DNA of 64,000 nt from Actinostola sp. cb2023. Lineage: Eukaryota > Cnidaria > Anthozoa > Actiniaria > Actinostolidae. Location: assembly GCA_033675265.1 (NCBI GenBank), contig JAUJYZ010001540.1, forward strand, positions 530,501 to 594,500, in the 5' to 3' direction. Each line of letters opens with the position of its first letter. The first letter of the stretch is position 1. The position numbers and the translations under genes were made by a program. Below the pieces are notes generated by a model. That model saw nothing but the letters and a program-made list of their open reading frames with translations, did no database searches and was not told the origin of the DNA. Positions 1 to 46,100 of the stretch are shown piece by piece.

Positions 1-33984
<33,984 letters not shown>

Positions 33985-34490
33985 TAGCCATAGCAACAAC
34001 ACTAACAAATCCATCGAGTCAGTCAAGGAATATATTCATTATTTATCGCAAATAGTAGCTTACAGACGAATCAAATGGGATATATTTTAATAATAATATA
34101 TTTACAGTACTTTTTAAAAAGTCATAACTTGTGGTAGCTCTATGCCATGTGGGACCCAACTCGAGAAAACACCGAGCATGCGTCACGAAGAATCGTGAGC
34201 CCAAATATGGCATTGTATTATAGCCAAAAATGGCCGCGCAAATTCATGATCAGTGGGTTCAAACTCTTCGCGGCGTGACAGCACGTGCAAGTGCCACGCC
34301 CTTACAGTCATAAAATGACTCTCAGTTACATTTTTATCGCAGTTCATTTGACTATTGATCGTCTTTAAACTCTTAAATATTCGATAATTCGTACTTTCAA
34401 ATGATTTGTAAATAAATCAAAATTATTTTTTTAGTTTAAGAATAAATAGATGCAAAGTGCTGTCTTTGTGGAGTTTTGGGATGATTAGGT
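33985..34490. other. DNAH3: Dynein 3' flank
   Basis: No gene seen. The dynein stop overlaps an X-box-like GTAGCCATAGCAAC (33984-33997). A possible polyadenylation signal AATAAA lies at 34411-34416. The rest is AT-rich unique sequence. Confidence 0.4.
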
Positions 34491-35706
34491 TAGTCTATCT
34501 AGTTATTGTGAGCTACCACCGTCGTTGGGTTACCTGTCCATTACTGACCGTGAGAAGACTGTTATTATGAGTACCGTCGTTGGATTACCTGTCCATCACT
34601 GACCGTGAGAAGACTGTTATTTCTCACAGCTACCACCGTACCGTTGGGTTACCTGTCCATCACTGACCGTGAGAAGACTGTTATTTCTCACACTGTTATT
34701 ATGAGTACCGTCGTTGGATTACCTGTCCTGTCCATCACTGACCGTGAGAAGAGACTGTTATTATGAGTACCGTCGTTGGATTACCTGTCCATCACTGACC
34801 GTGAGAAGACTGTTATTTCTCACACTGTTATTATGAGTACCGTCGTTGGGTTACCTGTCCATCACTGACCGTGAGAAGACTGTTATTATGAGTACCGTCG
34901 TTGGATTACCTGTCCATCACTGACCGTGAGAAGACTGTTATTATGAGTACCGTCGTTGGATTACCTGTCCATCACTGACCGTGAGAAGACTGTTATTTCT
35001 CACACTGTTATTATGAGTACCGTCGTTGGGTTACCTGTCCACCACTGACCGTGAGAAGACTGTTATTATGAGTACCGTCGTTGGATTACCTGTCCATCAC
35101 TGACCGTGAGAAGACTGTTATTTCTCACACTGTTATTATGAGTACCGTCGTTGGGTTACCTGTCCATCACTGACCGTGAGAAGACTGTTATTATGAGTAC
35201 CGTCGTTGGGTTACCTGTCCATCACTGACCGTGAGAAGACTGTTATTTCTCACACTGTTATTATGAGTATGTTACCTGTCCACCACTGACCGTGAGAAGA
35301 CTGTTTATGAGTACCGTCGTTGGATTACCTGTCCATCACTGACCGTGAGAAGACTGTTATTTCTCACACTGTTATTATGAGTACCGTCGTTGGGTTACCT
35401 GTCCATCACTGACCGTGAGAAGACTGTTATTTCTCACACTGTTATTATGAGTACCGTCGTTGGATTACCTGTCCATCACTGACCGTGAGAAGACTGTTAT
35501 TTCTCACACTGTTATTATGAGTACCGTCGTTGGGGTTACCTGTCCATCACTGACCGTGAGAAGACTGTTATTTCTCACACTGTTATTATGAGTACCGTCG
35601 TTGGATTACCTGTCCATCACTGACCGTGAGAAGACTGTTATTTCTCACACTGTTATTATGAGTACCGTCGTTGGGTTACCTGTCCATCACTGACCGTGAG
35701 AAGACT
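34490..35706 (+). repeat. Large minisatellite, 1.2 kb
   Basis: Alternating 55- and 72-base units built from GAGTACCGTCGTTGGATTAC, CTGTCCATCACTGACCGTGA and GAAGACTGTTAT, some with an added TTCTCACACTGTTATTAT. About 19 copies between the dynein and channel genes. Confidence 0.92.
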
Positions 35707-35708
35707 TA

Positions 35709-35841
35709 GGCCGTGTTTACACTTGAGCGCTTTACCAAGGTACAAATCAGAAAACTAAGGTTAACGGCTCAACAAACAATAGTTTTCTAATTTCTACCAA
35801 GGTTCGTTTACTTCAGTAAACCACCAAGTGTAAACACGGCA
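35709..35841. mobile_element. MITE with CCGTGTTTACACTTG ends
   Basis: Terminal inverted repeats GCCGTGTTTACACTTG and CAAGTGTAAACACGGC with about 100 bases between. Same family as 38218-38318. Confidence 0.75.
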
Positions 35842-36500
35842 TATTACATAAAGTCAGACCCGAAAACAGCAGTGATTGGGCGCAACCGCAAGTCAAAAAA
35901 GATGCGGGCGATTCTGGGACAGTCACAGCGGAATATTCTATTTGATATATATTTACTATTGAATGAATAAGGTAAAACATACGTTGGAATTATTCATTTC
36001 ACTTCAACCACTAAATGTACAAATAATTAACGTTCATCAATATTGGACGTACTCAAAGTGCCAGGAAGCATTTACGCACAACGATCAAAGTAAAAAGTTT
36101 TTTTTTTGGTAAATCCAATCAACTTCTTAGTCATTCTAAATGGATCCTAGTTTTTTAAATATTTTATTTTATTTTATTTATTTATTCAATTTACAATATA
36201 TAGATACAAACAACATTTTACAAAAATGTTGTAAAAAATAATGGATCCTAGTTAATAAAACAGAGTTTGAAGAGACATCTGGCTCGACAGGTTTCTCCCG
36301 TAACATGATTTCAAGCAAAAAAGCGCCGCCAAAAGAGGAATAATTAATAGCGAGCGTATAAAATATGTATAACATGTCTACCAAGAAAAGACAAACAACT
36401 TAATAGCAAAGAAAACCGCTAACAACCCGGTGTCTTCAATGCCAAATAGCCTCACTTAAGCCAGAGTTTAAAACTTCGATTATAGAATCATTTTTTTTTA
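35842..36500. other. Intergenic, no gene seen
   Basis: AT-rich sequence with short homopolymer and TTTA runs. No ORF with recognisable similarity on either strand. Confidence 0.5.
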
Positions 36501-36516
36501 ATCCGAAGAGCTGAAC

Positions 36517-36995
36517 AACCAGGGTATAGTGTTGGACGACAACCAGGGCATAGTGTTGGACGACAACTAGGGTATAGTGTTGGACGACAACCAGGGTATA
36601 GTGTTGGACGACAAGTCGACAACCAGGGTATAGTGTTGGACGACAACCAGGGTATAGTGTTGGACGACAACCAGGGTATAGTGTTGGACGACAACCAGGG
36701 TATAGTGTTGGACGACAACCAGGGTATAGTGTTGCACGACAACCAGGGTATAGTGTTGGACGACAACCAGGGTATAGTGTTGCACGACAACCAGGGTATA
36801 GTGTTGCACGACAACCAGGGTATAGTGTTGCACGACAACCAGGGTATAGTGTTGCACGACAACCAGGGTATAGTGTTGCACGACAACCAGGATATAGTGT
36901 TGGACGACAACCAGGGTATAGTGTTGGACGACAACCAGGGTATAGTGTTGGACGACAACCAGGGTATAGTGTTGCACGACAACCAGGGTATAGTT
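36517..36995 (+). repeat. 24-bp minisatellite
   Basis: About 20 copies of GACGACAACCAGGGTATAGT plus GTTG, with TTGGAC and TTGCAC variants. Twenty-four is a multiple of three, so long repetitive ORFs appear on both strands; these look spurious. Confidence 0.93.
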
Positions 36996-37775
36996 ACCAC
37001 AGGGAGCCCAAGCATAAATTAAGTAAAAAAATAAAATTGGAAATAAAGTATTTTTTCCCCTATACACCTTTGTTGTTTGTTAACTTAACCTGCCTGGTGA
37101 TTTTTTTTCCGAAACTTTTTTTCTCGGAGGGACCCGTCATTTTTCTTTACGGGTCCGAAAAAAAATAATTTAGGAAGAAACTCGACATGCCCAAATGTAC
37201 AATTGACATTAGTGTTCAATGCAACTTGTATCAATTTTATAAAGAATTCGTACCGAGTTTCTAACAATGCTTTGCAAAATAAAAAAAAGAGCCAGCCAGG
37301 CAGTCTTTACACCTTTTAGAATCAGCTCTAAAAATGTCGTTTTTTTGCATGACACATGTAGTTTGACACGACCAACAAGCATTATAGGGGGTCTGAAGTA
37401 GTGAACGAAACGGCTATTTGATTATGTATACGATTGTAGATTGGACTCGAACCCAACAGCACGTAGAGTGTAGTCCCATCGTCATACAATACGCGATTAC
37501 TAGATATCAATCGTATCGAAGAGATACTGTATTAAATGACGCAACACAATGCAACGGGAATGTAAACAACTTAAACGAGCAATATCTACACTAACGTCAC
37601 AACAAACGCCTACACATTACTGCCCCATTGTGTACAGAATGTACAAAAACTTTTAGAAAACAACAGCGATAATGATTCTCTGTTTTCTACAATATTTGGT
37701 TTGAAAACTTCCTTCCAATTTCGTTACGAACAAAAGCTATAGATTTGTACTAGTACAGATAACAGTGATAAAGTG
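36996..37775. other. Intergenic, no gene seen
   Basis: No recognisable coding sequence, tRNA or splice-bounded exon. It contains a small hairpin, GGGACCCGTCAT to ACGGGTCC, near 37125. Confidence 0.5.
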
Positions 37776-38214
37776 TAGTTACACCTCAGTTGATATACAC
37801 TCAGTCAAATACTGAACACATTAAATAGTACGTGGGCTTAGAGCAAACACTAATATCCATTTCTATATTGGACAAATGGAGACTGACCAGCCCTTATAGT
37901 GAACTTGTATCAGGTGTTTGGAGTTTACATTAATAGATTTCGCAAGTTTTTTTCCGTTAAGTATATAAGAATAAGTTCAATTGATTGGGTAACTTATACC
38001 CAATCAATTGAACTTATTCTTATATACTTAACGGAAAAAAACTTGCGAAATCTATTAATGTAAACTCCAAACACCTGATACAAGTTCACTATAAGGGCTG
38101 GTCAGTCTCCATTTGTCCAATATAGAAATGGATATTAGTGTTTGCTCTAAGCCCACGTACTATTTAATGTGTTCAGTATTTGACTGACAGTGTATATAAA
38201 CTGAGGTGTAACTA
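37776..38214. mobile_element. Near-perfect 440-bp palindrome
   Basis: Arms of about 215 bases: TAGTTACACCTCAG at the left end, CTGAGGTGTAACTA at the right, with the centre near 37995 in ATTGGGTAACTTATACCCAAT. TA flanks suggest a Tc1/mariner-type foldback element. Confidence 0.85.
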
Positions 38215-38217
38215 TTA

Positions 38218-38318
38218 TGCCGTGTTTACACTTGAGCGCTCTACCAAGCTACAAATCAGAAAACTATAATAGTTTTCTGATTTGTACCTTGGTAGAGCGC
38301 TCAAGTGTAAACACGGCA
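38218..38318. mobile_element. Hairpin MITE with TTA target duplication
   Basis: TGCCGTGTTTACACTTGAGC and its mirror GCTCAAGTGTAAACACGGCA flank a hairpin of about 100 bases, with TTA on both sides (38215-38217, 38319-38321). A three-base TTA duplication fits the PIF/Harbinger group. Confidence 0.75.
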
Positions 38319-38321
38319 TTA

Positions 38322-40045
38322 CTCTCTCGCCAGACATATCGCGTAGTGTGAGATTCCAAATAACTCAATAGTGGTTAGTTTGATATCAAGAATGATTTAA
38401 GACCCAAATAAAGCAGATTGCCGCTATATTCGATAAACACTTATCTCCTCACCAAATCTGTGGCCATTTTGGTTATATAATGAAAATGGAAAAATCAACT
38501 CTCTGGTTGCGTTATGGATGTCCCCAGGCTACCCATACACGACCAGGCTTTCCATCTGGCGATACCGACACGTGATACCGAACACTAACAACAAAACATG
38601 GGTGTTGTTCGGCCAACCGTTCACGAGATAATCACAGCATTTCGCGCTTTTCTTATCTTCACGTAATTATCAACGATCAAGGCGGTTGCCTTTGGTCATC
38701 AATACGCTGTCAAAACATCAAGGGAGGCAAAAAGACCTTTAAAAAGCAATAAATCTAGAATATAATGTAGGTTTGCATATTGTCGGTAAGGAAGATCTCC
38801 TTCGCGGTTGTCTGTATATGTGGTTGTCAAGGTGATGGATGAATCTTATCTACACACCGAGCTATCTGTGTAAAGTCAGGAAGAATAAGCTCACATTATC
38901 GCTTTATTTCAAATCAGTTTTATCGTTTTTTTTAGTTTCCATATTCATGATACATGTTGAATAGCCAGGCTTATGGCCCAAAGTACACATCCATCTTAGA
39001 CGAACTCGATCAAAGCGACTGATAGAGGTATTTGACGCGGATGACTGGTGATCTGAAAACCTCTAATCTGTCTGAGAGGGATAACAACGAGTAGATCTTA
39101 CAGTCGGTTCTCTCAAATAAGCGAGGTTCATAAACAAAACAAACCGAACACAAGACGTTTTGAGACAACGCGCGCTTGCATGCAGACAGAGATACCCATC
39201 GAGCGGCTGAACTGAATGTTCTCGAAATAACAAACCAAACCGCAATGGGATCTAGACGTGTAGTACTGATTATCTAGAGCTTGACAGGTTTCGATTTAAT
39301 GTACTTTCAGTTCTCTTCTCGCTCTGGTTTCATTACTACACCTGCAGCATTTGCATCATGTAGACAAAAGTTTGAACGTAAACATGATTGTATTTCAATG
39401 GCTGCGGTTTGTTCTTCATGTTCTTCTTTATTATCTCTACCATATCATACTTGGTAAATTAAAAATTCTTTTTATTGAAAACTATAATAATACGAATAAA
39501 GCAACTGCTTGAACTATCGAGGCACAAATCGTGATTCCGGTAAAATGATAATACCCTGACAAGAGACGCTCTCGAAATGCAAACTTGATTTGAATCGCGG
39601 GTTTTAGTGTCGCGAGTCATAGGGCAAATGGATCTCGCGCTCGCTCTTGTAAAATCTACAGTAAATAATTAACTTCGATTTCCAGGGGTTTTCTTTGCGA
39701 TCTGTTTTGAAATTCTCCCCAATGTAGGTGCCCTAAGATCACTTTGCTTCACTGGAAGACATACCAACGAAACGAGCGGCGCCAGGATACGACACAACTA
39801 TGGCTGAAGAGTAATTATGTTCAAGTGAAGGCAACAGAAAAATTAATGTGTGTGACAGAACACTAGAAATAACTTGTTCCAACCGAGTTGTTTTGACTAA
39901 AATGAAGAGATCATTACACTAAGGTCGAACATTGTGATTTTGCAGTTTAAGGCACTACTGCGCATGCGTGTATATCACCAAGCGAGAAGTAATTGGTTGG
40001 CTGGTGTACCCGCGGGCATGGACTGTCACTCATGCGAACACACAA
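38322..40045. other. Intergenic upstream of channel gene
   Basis: No gene is supported. Only short ORFs without recognisable similarity. It ends in the promoter region of the channel gene. Confidence 0.5.
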
Positions 40046-40054
40046 GATCTCGGC

Positions 40055-40145
40055 TATAAATCACATGGAACCGCCAGGAGCCACAGCAGATTGATTTCGC
40101 AGCCAAAAAAACCAGTGGATATATAGACGTGTTATTTGAATCTAA
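40055..40145 (+). promoter_or_regulatory. TATA box and 5' leader of the channel gene
   Basis: TATAAA at 40055-40060 lies 86 bases before the ATG at 40146. A start of transcription about 30 bases downstream would leave a leader of roughly 60 bases with no upstream ATG after about 40090. Function is inferred from position. Confidence 0.45.
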
Positions 40146-43100
40146 ATGGATTCTGACAAGACATCTCCACAAAGACATGTGAACACCGGTCCAAATCTAG
40201 AACTAAAATACATCCAAGCGAGTGGATCCAGTACATCACGTAGTCTAAAAACAAACAGCACCGTTCAACCAGGAAACCTAACGACCGTCACCACCATAGG
40301 GTCGCAAACTAAAAGTGCATTTCAGTCAAGTTTCAGGTCAGACTCATCGTTAGACCAGACATTAGTTAGTTTTCGTGATGTTGACGCGGTGAAGAAAGTC
40401 TACCATCGCAGACTGCGTATTTTGTCAGGCATTAGCTGTGGCCTGGGACTTGTAGCAGTGGTTTTAGCAATCGTAGATATCGAGGTTACTAGACGACGAA
40501 AGGGGAGAAGTAACATTATCGAAAAAGCCGATGGTTTACGAGGCTTAACAGGTGATTCTCTCAGACTGGCAGGAACTGTTTTCAAAGGAATTCTGTCGCT
40601 ACTCTCTGTCATGACATGCATCACAATCCACAAAATCTACATGAACACTCGCAGACTTAACATTATCAAAAACTTGTACCACGAGTCAGAAGGTTTTGTT
40701 ACGTCTTCGTTATTTCCTAAATATTGCATAGAATGCTTCGTATGTTTAATTCACGTCCCACCTCTAGTCGGTGACCTTGGTGCACCGTACGTGTACAAAT
40801 TACAGCTACTAGTGCTATTGAGACTCTACTTGGCGACGCGATGCTTGCGAGAACGAAACCACCTTTTCCATAATCAAGCTACAAACTTACTAGCATCAGT
40901 GACGAAGACTGACATTTCATCAAGTTTTCTCGTCAAAACGTATTTTCTCAAAGAACCGTTCAAGCTCATATTCACCTTCTACTCACTTAACGTATTTCTG
41001 GGCGGATATTGCGTTTATGTAATCGAGGACTCCCATACATACTTGGTAAGTATTATATATATAATCATTTAAGTTTATATAATGGATCCATATAACTGAT
41101 TTTCAATCTCATGCAGTAGCCTCTATATCACGCTAACGGTTACCTGCTCGCCCTGTCATGAAACTCTTTTGTTTTTGTATTTCGCTATGTTGAAATCCCC
41201 TGAAGGCAAAATTAACATACGTTACAAGACCAACTTTGAAAAGAGACTGTAATTCCAAAACCAATGTTTAGAATGTGAAAACAGCGCGAAAACAGCGCGA
41301 AAACAGCATTGCTGACGTTAGGTTGTGTACCGTACGCCGGGTTCCCTGTTAAAATACCGTACATATAGTACATACTACAACCGATTAAATATTGATAAGA
41401 TTATGTGAAAACGTTTGTCATTAATAATGGTAATCAAAACTAGCCGGTCAGATGGTTGTGACGCTCGGGTTAGAACAAAGCTCTACTAAGGTTTGTCGTA
41501 TAATTTTACCCGAGGGGCCGTTGGCTTTTTATCATGAGGATTAAAAACAATCTATAGATTATCGGAGTCTTTGGTCTGTCCATCGTATGTCAAGGAAGCT
41601 ATTCAAATTCAATTGTGTTCTTCGATTATCGAAAAAAACAGTGTTTGTGAATGTTGCTTAAATAAAACTGCATTGCATTGATAATTGTTCAACACAAAAG
41701 TGTGGCTTTTTCATTAAACTACATGACGAAGAGAAGCGAAGGAATCTTACTGAAACTCATATTATCATTATTAAAACTCATAGCTTTACGTGTGCAAATA
41801 AGTCACAGTTTGCATCTTGCTAAAATTATGCACAACCAGAAGTGCAATTAAGAGTTGAAGTACTCCAGTGATTGGAGTGTTAAAGTTTTTGTGGTGAAAA
41901 TAATAGCGTTTCTCGACGAGGTGTTATCAACTGTATAATAAATGAAAAATTGAAATCATGGAATTCAAAAGCCGAAAACATTTGAACTCGTTGAGTGACA
42001 GTAATCAAAGGGCAACGTCGATAATCGGAAACTGAAAGTCTGATCAATTTGTACCATATGACTAAAACATGAAGTAGAAATGTACTTTTCTATTTATGCA
42101 TCATGTTTCTTTTCTGAATAAAAGTCGTAAATAAATCATCTAATTATAAGAAAATGAATATTACATGGCATAACAGATGAAAATGAAATATGTATAGGGT
42201 CAACGATTTGGCCAAACACGAATTTCGTAACCTGGACAACTAAAGTGGAGTGCTCAGTAGCCGTGCACACATGTATAAATATCTGCCAGCGAATATCAAG
42301 AAATCAATGGTCAACTTTAAACCCTGCATTCCCATAGTGCTGACGTTTCAGATAGCTATTTTATGTTAGATAGTAAGGTTAGTTGCGCTGCAGACCAAGC
42401 AGTCATTAACTCACGTCACAGCGGCAGTGACCATGACAACCTGATGGCAAACAAGTTCATAAAACAACACTACAAATTAACAAACGCAAAACATAAATGC
42501 AATATCAAATAGTGTAACTTTTATGAAGACTTTTTCAGTGGTTTACAGTATGGACACTCGAACCATGAATACTTCTAACACAAATATATAAATTATCGAT
42601 TGAGCAAATTGATCAGAATAATGATTTATTTTGATCACTAAGTGTATTTAAACTCAATGCTGCATTTGAGAGGCTATGAGGCAATAGGAAGTTCGAAAAA
42701 AAAAGTTAGAAAAAAACTTGAAGTGTTCACGGTTCGAGTGTCCACACTGTAAGGAAATATATTTTTACAACTTTTATCGGGAATATTCTTTTGGACTAAA
42801 ACTGTCATTTTTATGAAAAATCTTTGAAACTGTTTAAGTGGAGATACACATTTTATTACATGGAGATTTTTAACATTTTTAAATTTATCGGGGAGATTTC
42901 AAGATTGTATGGAAATCATTGTAATTTTTCATTGACTTAGTTCTTCCTGGATGATCGAAAACTCATTTCACATTCGTTGTTGCCGATGATTAGTGTTGGT
43001 AATTTGCTCAAACAATTGCAAAGATGGACGATATTTAGTACATGCTGCGAATGAAATTACTTGATTCAACCTCACTTGCCAAAACCTGTTTCTTCACAAA

Positions 43101-46100
43101 GAACTGACTCAGTTGAGAAACTAGTTAATCAGAAAACTGCATGAACCTTTCCTTTGAAGGCTTCTAAGGCCCCGTCCTCACGTATCCGGATATTTTTAAA
43201 TCCGCAACTTTTTCGATGCGGATTGGCCTCCCATCTACACGTATCCGGTGAATACGGTCGATGAATCCGCAACTTTTTGAATCAAAAATATCCGCATAAG
43301 TGTGGACTAAGTATTGCAAAGCACCGTCTAACAACCGGTGTGAAGTTTTGAATTCCCTAGAGGGATATCGAGATGTTTTGCAAAACATTCTGCATATCAG
43401 CAGGTGAAATATTATCTTAATAGGTGGCGAGGCCAAACACATGAAAACGTTACATCCCTTTATGAATAACGATGAAAAGTATGTAGAAACTTTGAAGGCA
43501 GCTAGCTAGGGATAATACAATGTCTAGACTGACTGATAACAGAGCACACGAAATCACGGAAATACTGTAGTGTGTTGGTTTGATTGACAGCGAGTACGAC
43601 GACTACAAGCACTGAGAACGGTAAATAGAGGACGCGTTGGGCAGGAAACAAATTGTGCAAATAAACCGCTAGAAAAAGACTATATTTGCCCACCAACAGT
43701 TGAACAAATACGCGACATAATTAAAGAAACAAAATGAGCTAACACGACCTGTAGATAACGCAATGCAAAGTGAAACTGAATGGGAATGACTATAAGAGGA
43801 AGAAGAAAGCTGTGTTGAACAGGAGACTGACTGTAGATAAATATTATGCCGGTGTAAGGTGATTGACTTTAAAAGCGAACTCCATTTGATAAGAGAGAGA
43901 GCTAAAAGGTATACATCACAAAAATGATAAGGATAGAATGATGCTAAAATAAGTACTTTACAAAAAAACATAAATCAAAGACTTATGCAACTTCAAGATA
44001 TATAAATCAAAGTACGGCTTCATTAATTCAAAAGGATTTTCTGCCCCCAAAAAGGGTCAGATCGCGGGTTCGTAGTTGGGTTCACCCAGTAACTTTGGTT
44101 CAATTTAACTTTGGTGACGCCGGAGTACGTGGCTGTCGGTCACTGATTTATAAAGCAACAATAAATTACAGTAGTTGTTATTTATATTATGAATACCTCA
44201 ACCACATTTTGAGCGACAAAATAACCATTTCAAAGGCAGGAAAGATTTAGAGGATATAACGTAGTAAAATAATCATAATAATTTGTTGAAAGTCTCTATG
44301 TGCTTTATACAAATAATAAACAGTAAACTAGCAACCACTTTTGATTATTTGAGTGCATTTTTCATTAAGTAAAACGTCTATGAGTTGTTTTCAATTATTA
44401 TTTGAAAGCCTTGTGGTCAACTCAATCAAATACCGCGTTATTGCTGTTGACAAACTATAGTTTTGTGGTTGTTGAGCCCGGCGGATTTGTAGAGGATTGC
44501 TTGGCTATGCACTCTGAACCTGTTTCAAAAATTGTACACAATACTCCAGTTTCGCGTTGTTTAGAGATGACCGCTGTCCATGACAAAAGACGCATTTGTA
44601 CAGGGTGAACATCGATTCAGAAAACAGTCCGTGCAATAGTCCCTTTTCGCGTTCACAGATCCCGTTGTAAAACCGCTGTACTTATTGATATCAGATGCAT
44701 TTGTACAGGGTTAGCCTCGAGTCAGTGTAAATTATTCAACAAGAACACGAAAACATGTTGACATAAAACAATAGAAACATTTCTGGTTTCTGAATCGAGG
44801 CTAAGCCTGTACAAATGCGTCTTTTGTCAAGGACAGCGGTCATCTCTAAACAACGCGAAACTGGAGTATTAGAAAATGTTTCTATTCTTTCATGTTTACA
44901 TTTTTTCGTGTATAACGTTATACTACTGTTTGAAAACTGATTACTGCGGTTCGCAGTATTATGCGAACTCAGACATTCAAACAGTCGGCTGGAACTTGGT
45001 TTTTCGCTTCTGTCAATCAAATTCAAAACTCAAACAAATTCAAAACTAAATAAATCAGTTCTTCGACCAAATTATCCATAATTTAGTAAGTAAATAAGTA
45101 AGTAAGTAAATTACAAATTACAAGCCAACTGCTTGAATGTCTGAGTTCGCATAATATTGAGAATTGCAGTAACATCTTATACTTTTCAAATTTATAAAAA
45201 TATTACTGGCCAACACGCGACATGTCAAAGACGCTAGGTGAATTGATACCAAGTAAGGAAAATGTCTAGATGAGAAAGAATGGATGAATGGATGCATGAA
45301 TGAATGCATGAATAAATGGATGAATGAATGAATGGATGGATGAATGAAACGCGGTAGTTTCATCAATTAAAAAATTGCTTATGAACTCCAAATACAATAA
45401 TTTGACTAAAACATTCTGGTGAAGTAGTATTTTACAACCTATAAGTAACTATGTTTAACTTGGACGAATTAGTCAGAAACACTTGACGGATATATAGAAA
45501 GAAAAAATGACAGAATGAGATCGAGAGAGAGAGATTAATTAATTCAACCCAACTCTATCAATGCTGGATGTTTCTAGATCAAAGGGAACAACGAACTATT
45601 TGAACACTCGGTCCTTTAGGCTCACGTTTCCAATGAAGCGAGAGAAAATGAATGTTTTCATTGCACAACCGAAACATCCGTTACGATATCCGCCTTGAAT
45701 ATCCGCCAGGCCCCATTCAGTATGAACTAGAAGCACAGTCAATACAACTAATTTTATCCATTCATTTGATGCATTAGTCCTTCCATTTTAATGCCTTGGT
45801 TCATCATGTAATATCCAATTACTGTACGTGCACAATGTAATCTTCATTTTACCGTTCAATAGATAAATAGCCCTGCTAAATTACGGCCCGGACTGCATTA
45901 GACGGTAATTTACACACACAATTTAAGCTTGATAATTATGCCGGCTTTGATGAATTGAGTGGAGTGAATTAAAAGCTGTAAGCTTGAAACTAAACAACGT
46001 CATTCACGCAACGTGAATCCAGAGTTCGCTCAGTGGATTGGTATTAGTATCTGTACTCATTAGTTCAGTTCAGTATATGTCACGTTACTGATGGAGTGTG

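Noticed and set aside
36488..37067. ORFs of 129-175 codons on both strands (LDDNQGIV; NTIPWLSC)
   Set aside because: A 24-bp repeat keeps frame by arithmetic; no conserved flanks or splice context.
39063..39245. 60-codon minus-strand ORF
   Set aside because: Short, no similarity or splice support.
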